From SURF-24 sp964537965 (GTDB lineage: Bacteria > Bacteroidota > Ignavibacteria > Ignavibacteriales > SURF-24): a stretch of 7,503 nucleotides of DNA. Where the stretch lies: NCBI GenBank assembly GCA_964537965.1, contig CAZIDB010000227.1, forward strand, positions 1 to 7,503, in the 5' to 3' direction. The position numbers were made by a program, and so were the translations under genes. The notes under the pieces were generated by a model. The model was given only the letters and a program-made list of their open reading frames with translations, was not told the origin of the DNA and ran no database searches. Positions 1 through 7,213 of the stretch are shown here, piece by piece. Every line of letters begins with the position of its first letter. The stretch's first letter is position 1.

Positions 1-1412
1 CTGTCTTCGGTCATTTGTCCTAAATATTTGAATTGAAGGATTCCATTCTTATCGATTATGAAAACAGAAGCGATATTCTGATCGGAGGTTACCCCATCCC
101 AAAACTTTGTAAATAGCTTTAATTGATTTGATAGCTTTCTATCCCCATCAATAAGTACAGGAATATCATTTGGAATTTCGCCTTTCTTAACTTCAAACTT
201 TTTGGGGAAATGTTGTTTTGCCCAGTTACCATATTCAACCTGAATAGGATTCCCCTGAGCAGGAGGATTCTTAACTGTTTCTAATGTATTCAATACATCC
301 GGAAGTTTATCGAACCAGTCCGCAATTTTTTCATTATCATAAGGAAGAACGAATGCAATTTCCAGATCATATTTTTTTCTAATGTTTTTTTCTTTTTGTA
401 ATTCACCTAATTCCAAATACTGGTATGGGCAGTACGTGCACCACGAATTAACAACCCAACCACGGGGAAACATAAGCAAAACATTTTTCCCTTTATATTT
501 TGAGAGTGTAAACTCCCCACCGCCAAAAATTGGCAACGTAAAATCGGGCATTGGTTCACCAACAATTGCCGGTAACAGCGGAGCAAGTGTAAGATCTGGT
601 CTTGCTTTATTTACAGTATTAAGTACCTTCCATTCATTACCATTCTTGTACATCTGCAAAAATTCAAGTTGATTGATTGTCTCCACTTTAACAATGGCAA
701 GTCCGTCCATAATATCAAGCACTTCAAGTTGAAAATCTCTTGATGATTCATCGAACTTTCCTATTCGCGCAAAAGTATTTTCAACTATTGCGTCAAACCT
801 TATTCTTCTTATTGCAGTCTTTCCTGTCTGAGGTACCTTGTTGTAAGTTACCCGATTAAATTCAGGATCGGCAACCATCTCTACTCTTTTAGAATCACCG
901 GAAATAATACCTTCGATAAACATACTTGCAGATTTCACAATTGCATCCTTTTCATCGGCAGGTTTAAAATCTTTTATTCGCGGATTTGAAATTCCGTTAG
1001 TCCAGAGCACATTAACAATTTTCCATTGGTCATCAATGCTAATCATCTGAAGATAATCACAAAAATTCTCTGAGGTTAATTTCACATTTGCAAGATCATT
1101 ATTTACATCAAGAATTTTAACCGAGATATTTCTCTTGTTTTCATCAAGCAGCCCAACCTTTGCCCTTGTATTTTCAAGCAGCCCGGAATATGTATTATAT
1201 GCCAGCGTAGTTCTTCCGCTTTGTTGTAATATTCTTGGATTAACCTTATTCAAATCAGGGTGAATTGCTTTCTCCATTCTTGCAGCATCACCGGAATAAA
1301 AACCATCTGCATAATCCAATGCTGTTTGGCGTATTGCAGATGAATCATTACTGTTTTGCGCAAACGAAACAAATGAAACTAAGAGAATGAAAATTCCTAA
1401 ATATTTCTTCAC
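1..1412 (-). CDS. Secreted protein with two lumazine-binding-like domains and a redoxin (AhpC/TSA-like) domain, 3' end outside window
   Basis: The minus strand is open from a GTG start at 1410-1412 to the window edge (470 codons, no stop seen). The GTG is chosen because a perfect AGGAGG lies 6 nt upstream, and the next residues form a signal peptide: two lysines, a hydrophobic stretch, and a likely cleavage after Ser-Phe-Ala near residue 18. Residues about 20-140 and 150-270 look like two copies of one domain. Each ends in a similar strand pair (ISIDDQWKIVNVLW and MYKNGNEWKVLNTVN), typical of the putative lumazine-binding/SnoaL-like fold. Residues from about 283 form a thioredoxin-fold redoxin: VGEPMPDFTLP, then FPRG, then a WCTYC motif with Cys325 and Cys328, close to the PRX-like CxxC site. 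It is probably an exported thiol oxidoreductase or peroxiredoxin-like protein; substrate unknown. It is the last visible gene of a three-gene run, 29 bp after the glycosyltransferase-like gene. Domain calls are by eye. Confidence 0.85.
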   Translation of the reverse strand, partial: MKKYLGIFILLVSFVSFAQNSNDSSAIRQTALDYADGFYSGDAARMEKAIHPDLNKVNPRILQQSGRTTLAYNTYSGLLENTRAKVGLLDENKRNISVKILDVNNDLANVKLTSENFCDYLQMISIDDQWKIVNVLWTNGISNPRIKDFKPADEKDAIVKSASMFIEGIISGDSKRVEMVADPEFNRVTYNKVPQTGKTAIRRIRFDAIVENTFARIGKFDESSRDFQLEVLDIMDGLAIVKVETINQLEFLQMYKNGNEWKVLNTVNKARPDLTLAPLLPAIVGEPMPDFTLPIFGGGEFTLSKYKGKNVLLMFPRGWVVNSWCTYCPYQYLELGELQKEKNIRKKYDLEIAFVLPYDNEKIADWFDKLPDVLNTLETVKNPPAQGNPIQVEYGNWAKQHFPKKFEVKKGEIPNDIPVLIDGDRKLSNQLKLFTKFWDGVTSDQNIASVFIIDKNGILQFKYLGQMTED

Positions 1413-1418
1413 TTTAGA

Positions 1419-1424
1419 CCTCCT
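1419..1424 (-). promoter_or_regulatory. Ribosome binding site deciding a GTG start
   Basis: The minus strand reads AGGAGG here, 6 nt before the GTG at 1410-1412. This is the strongest Shine-Dalgarno sequence in the window. It fixes the start of the redoxin-domain gene, which has no good ATG near its signal peptide. Confidence 0.8.
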
Positions 1425-1441
1425 CTTGTAAAAGCGTTCGG

Positions 1442-2464
1442 TTATTTATTTTCAATGAATTCAGTATACTCGTTTAGAAGCCAGTTTCGCAGTGGTTCGT
1501 TAATTTTTATCTCGTTCATCCAGTTTGGATTTTTAATCCACACATTTTCCAGGATTACACAGGAAAGAGAATCAAGTAATTTTGCTTTTTTATATTCCGG
1601 TAATCTTGTATGAAGATTTAAAGGATAACCACAGGATAAAGGCAGCCAATGTATTTTATCCTGTTGAACTTTGCTAACTATTACTGCGCTTAACACAGCC
1701 TGATGAAGAAACAACTGCTGAAGAAAACCACTGCAGGCATTCCTCTGGTATGTACTGTCTTTAAGAAGATTAAGAAGTATTCTAGACCATTCGCCGAATA
1801 TTCCAAGTCCGGGATCGACAGAAAAAATTTCGCAGTTGAAGTAAGCGCGTATTTTCTTTTCATCACCAATTGTTTCAACAACCGGAATATCTTTTACCTT
1901 CAATCCTGTCGCTTCATAAATTGATGACCAGAACAAATTCGGTTCTTCATCAGGAAGCAACCCTATTTTATTTTGAAGAAATACAGGTTTTACCGCTGCT
2001 GAATATTTATCTGTTAAATAAAGCTCATCTAACGGCCCAAGTACAATTGTTTCAGGATCGAACCAGGCAAGCGTATTGGTTTTATCCAAAACTAACTTTT
2101 CAATATTGGATGCAGCAAATGCTTTTATGGCAAGCGGATAATTTAGAATCAGGCTATCCAGCTCTAGCGACAACAAATGAACATTGGAATCAATGAAATC
2201 CAAAACTGAAATGTTTATAGTATCATTTAGCAGAATATAGATTGGTGAATCAGCATAACTCCCCCCGAATTTACGAATGCTTTTAACAAGAATCTTTACT
2301 TGTTTAACCTGAAGAGAATTTGTTGCATAAGTTGCAACGGTTAAATTACTTTTTATTTTATTTTTATCTCTCTCTGAACATTTTACCAATGAACTGAAAA
2401 GAAGGATAATCAAAGCAATCAGTAAAATAACAATTTCGGTTTTCCAGCTTCTGTTTTGATTCAT
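1442..2464 (-). CDS. Membrane-anchored GT-A/GT8-like glycosyltransferase-fold protein
   Basis: 340 codons, ATG at 2462-2464, TAA at 1442-1444. Residues 10-27 are a hydrophobic N-terminal segment. A Cys follows at 29, but Lys at -1 does not fit a lipobox, so a transmembrane anchor with the domain outside the cytoplasm is more likely than a lipoprotein. The rest resembles nucleotide-sugar transferases of the GT8 type: an opening VATYATNS strand (43-50), a Lys/Arg-rich helix and strand (SPIYILLND), a central AWFDPETIVLGPLDELYL (133-150) where such enzymes carry their metal-binding Asp pair, YFNCEIFSVDPG (208-219) like the usual YFNSGVF block, and LHQAVLSAVI (253-262) like the usual DQ-x-x-LN block. 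The canonical DxD reads D136-P-E138, so activity is uncertain. The upstream gene ends 17 bp before this start and no Shine-Dalgarno is visible, so translational coupling is possible. The family call rests on motif shape only. Confidence 0.75.
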   Translation of the reverse strand: MNQNRSWKTEIVILLIALIILLFSSLVKCSERDKNKIKSNLTVATYATNSLQVKQVKILVKSIRKFGGSYADSPIYILLNDTINISVLDFIDSNVHLLSLELDSLILNYPLAIKAFAASNIEKLVLDKTNTLAWFDPETIVLGPLDELYLTDKYSAAVKPVFLQNKIGLLPDEEPNLFWSSIYEATGLKVKDIPVVETIGDEKKIRAYFNCEIFSVDPGLGIFGEWSRILLNLLKDSTYQRNACSGFLQQLFLHQAVLSAVIVSKVQQDKIHWLPLSCGYPLNLHTRLPEYKKAKLLDSLSCVILENVWIKNPNWMNEIKINEPLRNWLLNEYTEFIENK

Positions 2465-2481
2465 ATACGGGATATTAAATA

Positions 2482-3645
2482 TTACAATTCTTTTGCCGGA
2501 AGATATTTTATCCGGACATTGCCGGATTGCTTTTCCGTTCTATCTGTTTCACTTAATAAATAGTTTTTGCTTTTTTCGTCATTCTTCAAATAAGAATTGA
2601 GAAACGAAAGAGTGTACCCGCATAAGCTCTTGTAATTTTCCTGAACTTCTGAAGCATTAAACTTCTTATCAGTAATCCCAAGAAGGTTGAAAGAAGTATA
2701 GGCGGAACTCGGAAAATTATTAAGCTTTATAAGGTACCTGTCCACCTTATCAGAAGTTTTAATTACAGAGATAGTTTCATTCGATCTTTCTGAAAAATTT
2801 CCGTTTTCATATATTGTAAAGTGAAGCATTGGTATAAAGAGCGTTTCTGGTCCGTAACCCGGTACTTCCTTTAATAATTGCGAACATTTTGCATAGGTTT
2901 TTTCATTTGATATGCAGACCATGGCATCTATGCTGTTGTTACGCATCTGCATCAGAAAAGATGCAAAGCCACACATATCAAAACCAAGTAAACCAATTTT
3001 ACCCGGATTAACATTTGGGAATTGTTTAACCTCATTCAAAATAAAATTTAAATCCTGCACAAGTGTTTCAATATCTTCAAGATTATCTTCAGCCTGAAGC
3101 GAACTAGTACCTAATGCCGGGAAACTAACAACCACATATCCGTTACTTGCCAAATTTTCACACAAAGAAAAATTTGAAACTGCAGAGCCATATTTATTTC
3201 CCTGTCCTAAAATTATTGCCGGGAAAGTATCATCCAACGGTAAAGCATTTAAAATTGCATTTGTTTCCTTAAGACTTAACAGTTGCAGAAATTTTTTATC
3301 CTGATCTTTAAAAAGGCTGAAATCATTTTTCAGTGCATCAATAATCTGTTCGTAATTTCCGGCATTAATCTTCAAATCGGCAGCAAGATATTTCAGATAA
3401 CATTTGACAGATAATCTGCAATCAGAGTACATTGCTTTAGCCGGATACCAGACATACATTTTAACCGGCCTTGGATTTTCTTCCTGCGAACCTGTTAACG
3501 AATAGAGTCTTGTTTCATCTACAGTTTCAATAATTTTCAAACCGACATCATACTTGCCGGGTTTAAGATCGTTGTAAATCTCACTACCTTTGGATGAACT
3601 AACAACTGTGCAAAGTATAAAAACTGAAAGCATTAACCTTTTCAT
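2482..3645 (-). CDS. Exported alpha/beta-hydrolase-fold protein (dienelactone hydrolase/PAF-acetylhydrolase-like), probably without the usual catalytic residues
   Basis: 387 codons, ATG at 3643-3645, preceded by GGGAGG 5 nt away. Residues 1-20 are a signal peptide (MKRLMLSVFILCTVVSSSKG). Then PGKYDVGLKIIETVDETR and RPVKMYVWYPA (59-69) match the opening of secreted dienelactone-hydrolase-like proteins, with FPAIILGQG (141-149) and NGYVVVSFPALG (168-179) as core strands. The nucleophile elbow, normally GxSxGG, reads G221-F-D223-M-C-G226: Asp replaces Ser and Cys replaces Gly. The region expected to hold the catalytic His (HxxF-type) reads Y316-T-S-F319. The fold looks intact while the triad does not, so this may be a binding protein or an enzyme with altered chemistry. 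It is the first gene of a three-gene minus-strand run with gaps of 17 and 29 bp. Family placement is by motif, not by search. Confidence 0.85.
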   Translation of the reverse strand: MKRLMLSVFILCTVVSSSKGSEIYNDLKPGKYDVGLKIIETVDETRLYSLTGSQEENPRPVKMYVWYPAKAMYSDCRLSVKCYLKYLAADLKINAGNYEQIIDALKNDFSLFKDQDKKFLQLLSLKETNAILNALPLDDTFPAIILGQGNKYGSAVSNFSLCENLASNGYVVVSFPALGTSSLQAEDNLEDIETLVQDLNFILNEVKQFPNVNPGKIGLLGFDMCGFASFLMQMRNNSIDAMVCISNEKTYAKCSQLLKEVPGYGPETLFIPMLHFTIYENGNFSERSNETISVIKTSDKVDRYLIKLNNFPSSAYTSFNLLGITDKKFNASEVQENYKSLCGYTLSFLNSYLKNDEKSKNYLLSETDRTEKQSGNVRIKYLPAKEL

Positions 3646-3650
3646 AATTA

Positions 3651-3656
3651 CCTCCC
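3651..3656 (-). promoter_or_regulatory. Ribosome binding site of the hydrolase-like gene
   Basis: The minus strand reads GGGAGG, 5 nt before the ATG at 3643-3645. It supports this start, which also places a good signal peptide at the N-terminus. Confidence 0.7.
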
Positions 3657-3767
3657 GGAATTAATCATTAAAGATACACTCCTTATATCCATAATGTCTG
3701 GCAGCATAAAAACAGTCTGAGCTACAGTTGTTAAGACTTGGCGACGGTAAGGTTAGTTTCGTTATGA

Positions 3768-3798
3768 ATTGCCATTCACCGGCATTTATTGCCGCTCA
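3768..3798. promoter_or_regulatory. Imperfect direct repeat, candidate LytTR operator
   Basis: ATTGCCATTCA (3768-3778) and ATTGCCGCTCA (3788-3798) match at 9 of 11 positions and start exactly 20 bp apart, about two helical turns. LytTR regulators are known to bind paired direct repeats of about 9 bp spaced roughly two turns apart. The pair sits about 70 bp before the ATG of the kinase gene that is co-transcribed with a LytTR regulator, so autoregulation is plausible. The bases do not closely match published LytTR-box consensus sequences as I recall them. It could also act on the divergent minus-strand operon, or be chance. Confidence 0.3.
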
Positions 3799-3868
3799 TT
3801 TAATTATTTAAAGTGATTTGAATTCTTTAAAGTATATTTCAAGAAAAAAATGTTATAAATTAGCAGTG

Positions 3869-4990
3869 ATGTTTTTAGAAAATTCAAAGGAAATATTCAG
3901 CAGAAAGAACAGACGTTTGATGTTCTGGCTCTTCCAGTTTGCATTCTGGTTAGTTCATTGGTTTATTACATTATTCGCGTATCCGGATGCGATATATGAT
4001 ATAATTGAACTGACTGACATTACAATTTCGATTTTATTCGGATTGCTTTTCTCCCTATTACTTAGATTTATTTACAAGCGGTATCAGGTTCATAAGTACC
4101 CAATCTGGGTACTAATAACAACTGCTCTTATTTACTCTACTATCTGCGGATTTCTTTTCCTCTTTTCCGGGCTACTTGTTTCTTATGCTTTCAGCGGGTT
4201 CAAACACCTAATGTTAATAAAAAATCTTAATTACCTGGTGCGCTTTGTTTGGTCACACGCTTATCCTTACTATATCTGGAGCGCATTATACTTTGCATTT
4301 AAAATTTGGGAAGAATATAACGTTCAAAAGCGAAGAGCCGAAAAAGAAAGATTACTGGCACAGAATGCGCAAATTGAGATGTTAAGATACCAGCTAAATC
4401 CTCATTTCCTGTTTAATACGCTTAGTTCAATAAGAGCGTTGGTAAGATTTGATGGTGGCAAAGCAGAGGAAATGATAACCAAAGTTTCTGAGTTTTTAAG
4501 ATATTCGCTTTCATATGAAAATGAGAATGAAGTCCCGCTGTTCAAGGAGATTGAAATTATTCAAAATTACCTTGATATAGAAAAGGTAAGGTTTGGTGAT
4601 AAGCTTATTATTAACTTTGAAATTGATCCTCTTGCCGAGGATTACCCGATTCCAATTTTTCTTATTCACCCTTTAGTTGAAAATGCAATTAAGCATGGAA
4701 TGCAAACAAGTCCGCGCCCGCTTAAAATAAATCTAAAGGCTGATGTTGAAGATGACGAACTTCAGATTACAGTAAGCAATACCGGCCGATGGTTAGATGA
4801 AGACAGCCAGCTAAAAAGCGATGGAACAAGAAAAGGATTGGAAAATGTAAAAAAGCGCCTTGAATTTTCTTACCAGGGCAATTATACTTTCGAGATAAAG
4901 AAGCAACCTGAATCAGTTGAAATTAAAATCCGTTTTAAAAAAGAATTGGTTAAAAGAAATGCTAAAGAAATTCAAAGCGTTAATAGTTGA
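3869..4990 (+). CDS. LytS-family sensor histidine kinase
   Basis: Membrane sensor kinase that would pass phosphate to the LytTR regulator encoded next. The frame is open from a TTG at 3818 (390 codons), but I prefer the in-frame ATG at 3869 (373 codons); neither has a clear Shine-Dalgarno. Numbering from the ATG: four likely membrane segments near 19-38, 51-69, 77-105 and 131-147, a charged coiled-coil linker (148-173), then the His_kinase domain with YQLNPHFLFNTL, where His179 is the expected phosphorylated residue. The ATPase domain has the N-box HPLVENAIKHG with Asn272, then NTG (304-306) and GTRKGLENVKKRL (from 319). This last box lacks the usual second Gly of GxGxG but keeps GLENV. No periplasmic sensor domain is visible, so any signal must be sensed by the membrane part. 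The 3' end overlaps the regulator gene by 32 bp. Confidence 0.93.
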   Translation: MFLENSKEIFSRKNRRLMFWLFQFAFWLVHWFITLFAYPDAIYDIIELTDITISILFGLLFSLLLRFIYKRYQVHKYPIWVLITTALIYSTICGFLFLFSGLLVSYAFSGFKHLMLIKNLNYLVRFVWSHAYPYYIWSALYFAFKIWEEYNVQKRRAEKERLLAQNAQIEMLRYQLNPHFLFNTLSSIRALVRFDGGKAEEMITKVSEFLRYSLSYENENEVPLFKEIEIIQNYLDIEKVRFGDKLIINFEIDPLAEDYPIPIFLIHPLVENAIKHGMQTSPRPLKINLKADVEDDELQITVSNTGRWLDEDSQLKSDGTRKGLENVKKRLEFSYQGNYTFEIKKQPESVEIKIRFKKELVKRNAKEIQSVNS

Positions 4991-5687
4991 TGATGAAGAA
5001 TTAGCGCGAAAGGATCTTAAAGCCGTGCTTGAAAAATTCGAAGGCGCTGAAGTAGTTGCTGAAGCCGACAGTGTTGCAACTGCTGCTGAAGCAGCCAACA
5101 GACTTAGACCCGGAATAATCTTTTTAGACATCCAATTACCGGGTGAAACCGGGTTTGACTTACTTGAAAAGTTAGAGTATACTCCCCATATAATATTTGT
5201 AACTGCGTATGATAAATACGCAATACGTGCATTCGAGGTAAATGCAAAGGATTATTTGTTAAAACCTGTAAATCCTGAGCGGTTAGCCCACACACTTGAC
5301 AGATTTGAAGATATACCGGTTGAAGAAGATGATGAGAGTATAAGAAAATTATTGTATGATGATGTGATCTTTCTTATGATAAACAACAAGCATAAGTTTC
5401 TTAAAATAAATTCGATTCTTGTAATTTCAGCAGCGGCAGATTATACTGAAATTCACACTATTGATGGTCATAAGGGTATAACCAGCAAAACAATGAGAGA
5501 GTGGGAACTGCGATTGCCTGATAATTATTTCACTCGCATTCACCGTTCAACTATTATAAATATTGAACAGATACAGAACATTGAAGAATGGTTTAACTAT
5601 TCATACAGAATTTATATTAAAGGAATTCCCAAACCATTTGTTATGAGTAGAAGATACGCCGCTAAGATTAAAGATAAGTTGGGTTAG
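4959..5687 (+). CDS. LytTR-family response regulator (REC + LytTR)
   Basis: 242 codons from the ATG at 4959-4961; the frame stays open upstream inside the kinase gene, but this start places the REC domain at the usual distance from the N-terminus. The receiver domain covers about 5-120: acidic pair Asp11-Asp12, phosphoacceptor Asp57 in IIFLDIQLPG, Thr82 in FVTAYDKYAIRAF, and Lys102 in YLLKPVN. An acidic linker (EDIPVEEDDES) leads to a LytTR DNA-binding domain at about 136-240 with the family signatures AAADYTEIHT, FTRIHRSTIIN and PFVMSRRYAAKIK. It would bind promoter direct repeats after phosphorylation by the overlapping upstream kinase. Overlap of 32 bp implies coupled translation. The target genes are not identifiable from this window except possibly its own promoter region. 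Confidence 0.95.
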   Translation: MLKKFKALIVDDEELARKDLKAVLEKFEGAEVVAEADSVATAAEAANRLRPGIIFLDIQLPGETGFDLLEKLEYTPHIIFVTAYDKYAIRAFEVNAKDYLLKPVNPERLAHTLDRFEDIPVEEDDESIRKLLYDDVIFLMINNKHKFLKINSILVISAAADYTEIHTIDGHKGITSKTMREWELRLPDNYFTRIHRSTIINIEQIQNIEEWFNYSYRIYIKGIPKPFVMSRRYAAKIKDKLG

Positions 5688-5693
5688 AATTTT

Positions 5694-5894
5694 TTAATTG
5701 TTTGCAGGTGTTAAATCTTCCTGCCCCGTTAATTCCTTTTCCGTTATTTTTATTACTTCATTGCAGACAGGACAAACGTGCAGTTCTTTCGAAAACTTAC
5801 CTGAGTCATATTTCAATATCCAAACTTCGGCAGGAACAGTTTTGCAATTTTTGCAGTACAAAGAATTCTTTCTTTTTTCTACTTTGGATATCAT
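5694..5894 (-). CDS. Small zinc-ribbon protein with two CxxC motifs
   Basis: 66 codons, ATG at 5892-5894, TAA at 5694-5696. The protein has Cys14-x-x-Cys17 (YCKNCKTVP) and Cys41-x-x-Cys44 (HVCPVCNEVI), a four-cysteine layout typical of small zinc ribbons, with the second knuckle followed by a hydrophobic strand. No other domain is visible and I do not recognise a specific family. Only an A/G-rich stretch (AAGAAAAGA) precedes the ATG. The gene converges on the response regulator gene with a 6-bp gap. The two spaced CxxC pairs argue for a real gene over chance; the opposite-strand frames here have no such pattern. Role unknown; such proteins often bind nucleic acid or a partner protein. Confidence 0.7.
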   Translation of the reverse strand: MISKVEKRKNSLYCKNCKTVPAEVWILKYDSGKFSKELHVCPVCNEVIKITEKELTGQEDLTPANN

Positions 5895-6198
5895 TAAATC
5901 TTTTCTTGCCTTAAACTAAGTTAGATATTAAAACTTACAAAATAAGATTAACCGGAAATTCAACTTTTATAATTTAGATATCAAATATTTCAGGAAGTTA
6001 CAATTTACTTTGAGAGAGAGATAAAATAAAACATCCGAATATTAGTGCTTATACTGTAAACCAGGGAAAAAGATTCTGTAAATAAGAACTATTTTTAAAA
6101 GATTTTCGATGAACGGTTAATATCAGCGATGAATAGAAAAACCTTTAGCCAAATATACAAAAATCCTGCTCAAATACTGGTTAAAAATTAATCCATAC
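5895..6198. other. Intergenic stretch without a visible gene
   Basis: This AT-rich 304-bp stretch separates the zinc-ribbon gene start from the methyltransferase stop. Both neighbours read leftward. I find only a 20-codon frame (ATG at 6130), no tRNA-like fold and no convincing terminator hairpin. On the minus strand TTATTTTG (5938-5945) is one base off the Bacteroidota -7 pattern and could serve the zinc-ribbon gene, but no matching -33 element is present. TATATTTG (6150-6157, minus) matches the -7 pattern but also lacks a -33 partner. Confidence 0.5.
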
Positions 6199-6960
6199 CT
6201 ATTTGGATTTCAGAAGTTCAGCTAAAGTAACCGCAGAAGCGCTTGCAACATTTAAGGATTCAGCCTGACCAAACTTAGGAATAGTTATTTTGGAATCAGT
6301 TATATCTAATAACTCTTTGGAAGGACCAGTTGCTTCACTTGAGAAAAGCAGGATTGACTTTACGGGCAGTTTAAAATTATAAATGCTCTTGCCATCCATA
6401 TCTGTGCAAACAATTTTATATCCCTTTCGTTTAAGAAGAACCAAATCACTTATAAGATTACGAGAGTTAAAAAAATTTATATGAAAAACTGATCCCATAG
6501 TTGATCTGATAACTTTTGGGTTGTAAAGTTCCGCACAATTTTCACCAAGAATTATTTCCTTTATTCCGAACCAGTCGCAATTTCTTATTATTGTACCGAG
6601 GTTACCCGGGTCAGATATATTTTCAAGAGCAATGATCAGATTTTGATCAAGCCTGTCAATGTTATTTAATGTATCATATTTGAAAGCCGCAATTATTCCC
6701 TGTGATGTTTCTGTATCAGAGAGCTTCCTATATTGATCTTGCTTAAGAATTTCAATTCTTAATTTCTTTTTATTCAGGATATCATAAATATCCTGGTGTG
6801 AATCAGCAAAATCTTCCGAAAAAATTATAATTTCGCATTCCGAATTACTTTCTATTCCATCAAGAACAAGTCTTTTTCCCTCAGCAAGAAATTTCTTTTC
6901 AGCTTTCCGGTGTTTTTTGTCCAGTAATGATTGATAATATTTTATTTCGTTGTTGTTCAT
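6199..6960 (-). CDS. SpoU/TrmH-family RNA 2'-O-ribose methyltransferase
   Basis: 253 codons, ATG at 6958-6960, TAG at 6199-6201. It would transfer a methyl group from S-adenosylmethionine to a ribose 2'-OH in rRNA or tRNA, in the cytoplasm. Residues 1-95 match the SpoU substrate-binding domain: an opening KYYQSLLDKKHRKAEKKFLAEGKRLVLDGI and SDTETSQGIIAAF. Residues about 106-250 form the knotted SPOUT domain with motif 1 ENISDPGNLGTIIRNCDWFG (113-132, Asn120 and Arg126), motif 2 LLFSSEATGPS (204-214) and motif 3 IPKFGQAESLNVASASA (227-243). Motif 2 has Ser207 where Gly is usual, a mild change. Length is normal for the RlmB/TsnR-like subgroup. The target nucleotide cannot be told from sequence. 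No Shine-Dalgarno is visible, but a Bacteroidota-type promoter lies just upstream, so it is probably transcribed on its own or as the first gene of a unit. Confidence 0.93.
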   Translation of the reverse strand: MNNNEIKYYQSLLDKKHRKAEKKFLAEGKRLVLDGIESNSECEIIIFSEDFADSHQDIYDILNKKKLRIEILKQDQYRKLSDTETSQGIIAAFKYDTLNNIDRLDQNLIIALENISDPGNLGTIIRNCDWFGIKEIILGENCAELYNPKVIRSTMGSVFHINFFNSRNLISDLVLLKRKGYKIVCTDMDGKSIYNFKLPVKSILLFSSEATGPSKELLDITDSKITIPKFGQAESLNVASASAVTLAELLKSK

Positions 6961-6987
6961 AATTTGTTCGGGTGGAAATTGTTATTA

Positions 6988-7018
6988 CAAAAATAGATTG
7001 TTTTGATAACAACTCAAA
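6988..7018 (-). promoter_or_regulatory. Bacteroidota-type promoter of the methyltransferase gene
   Basis: On the minus strand TTTG (7015-7018) is followed after exactly 19 nt by TATTTTTG (6988-6995), a full match to the TAnnTTTG -7 element of the Bacteroidota housekeeping sigma factor. Transcription would begin near 6982, giving a leader of about 20 nt before the ATG at 6960. The match is complete and well placed, but untested. Confidence 0.6.
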
Positions 7019-7137
7019 TTCAAATCTTTATGAACGAAAAAAATGAATCTGAATATATTTTTTTATGAAGAATGAAATAAAACTAAACTTGCCTGCAATC
7101 AAAAAAATCGGTAAATTTTCGGCGTCAATTTTGAAAT

Positions 7138-7213
7138 GCTGGCGTAGCCCATCCGCCATAGGCGGAGGTAGAGCAGTCCCGACTTGGTCGGGATAATCAG
7201 CAGGTCGAATAAG
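7138..7213 (+). repeat. tRNA-Thr-derived degenerate repeat, unit 1
   Basis: Three blocks match the tRNA-Thr at 7418: 7138-7151 (acceptor 5' strand and D-stem, one mismatch at 7149), 7167-7176 (GGTAGAGCAG) and 7194-7208 (TAATCAGCAGGTCGA). Between them lie two perfect palindromes, TCCGCC-ATA-GGCGGA (7152-7166) and TCCCGAC-TTG-GTCGGGA (7177-7193). The T arm and acceptor 3' strand are absent and replaced by ATAAG. It differs from unit 2 only at 7149 (C for T, breaking a D-stem pair) and 7158 (A for G, in a palindrome loop). It cannot form a working tRNA. Confidence 0.85.

Noticed and set aside
382..672. 96-codon plus-strand frame
   Set aside because: It lies wholly inside the long redoxin-domain gene on the other strand and shows no domain, signal or ribosome binding site.
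1703..2196. Plus-strand frames opposite the glycosyltransferase-like gene
   Set aside because: Composition and lack of motifs mark them as antisense shadows of a longer gene with recognisable blocks.
1442..2464. Lipoprotein signal at Cys29 of the glycosyltransferase-like protein
   Set aside because: Lys at the -1 position is not accepted in a lipobox; a plain membrane anchor fits better.
3669..3676. TATCTTTA on the minus strand as -7 element of the hydrolase operon
   Set aside because: One base off the pattern and no -33 partner at the right distance; too weak to list.
3818..3868. TTG start at 3818 for the histidine kinase
   Set aside because: No Shine-Dalgarno at the TTG, and the 17 extra residues look unlike the family's start. 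The ATG at 3869 is preferred, though not proven.
5698..5919. Plus-strand frames of 70-73 codons opposite the zinc-ribbon gene
   Set aside because: Only the minus-strand frame has the paired CxxC motifs; the plus frames have no recognisable feature.
7065..7196. A 43-codon plus-strand frame starting at ATG 7065 and running through repeat unit 1
   Set aside because: No ribosome binding site, and nearly half of it is translated tRNA-derived repeat; unit 2 has stops in the matching context (ATG CTG GCG TAG). Chance frame.
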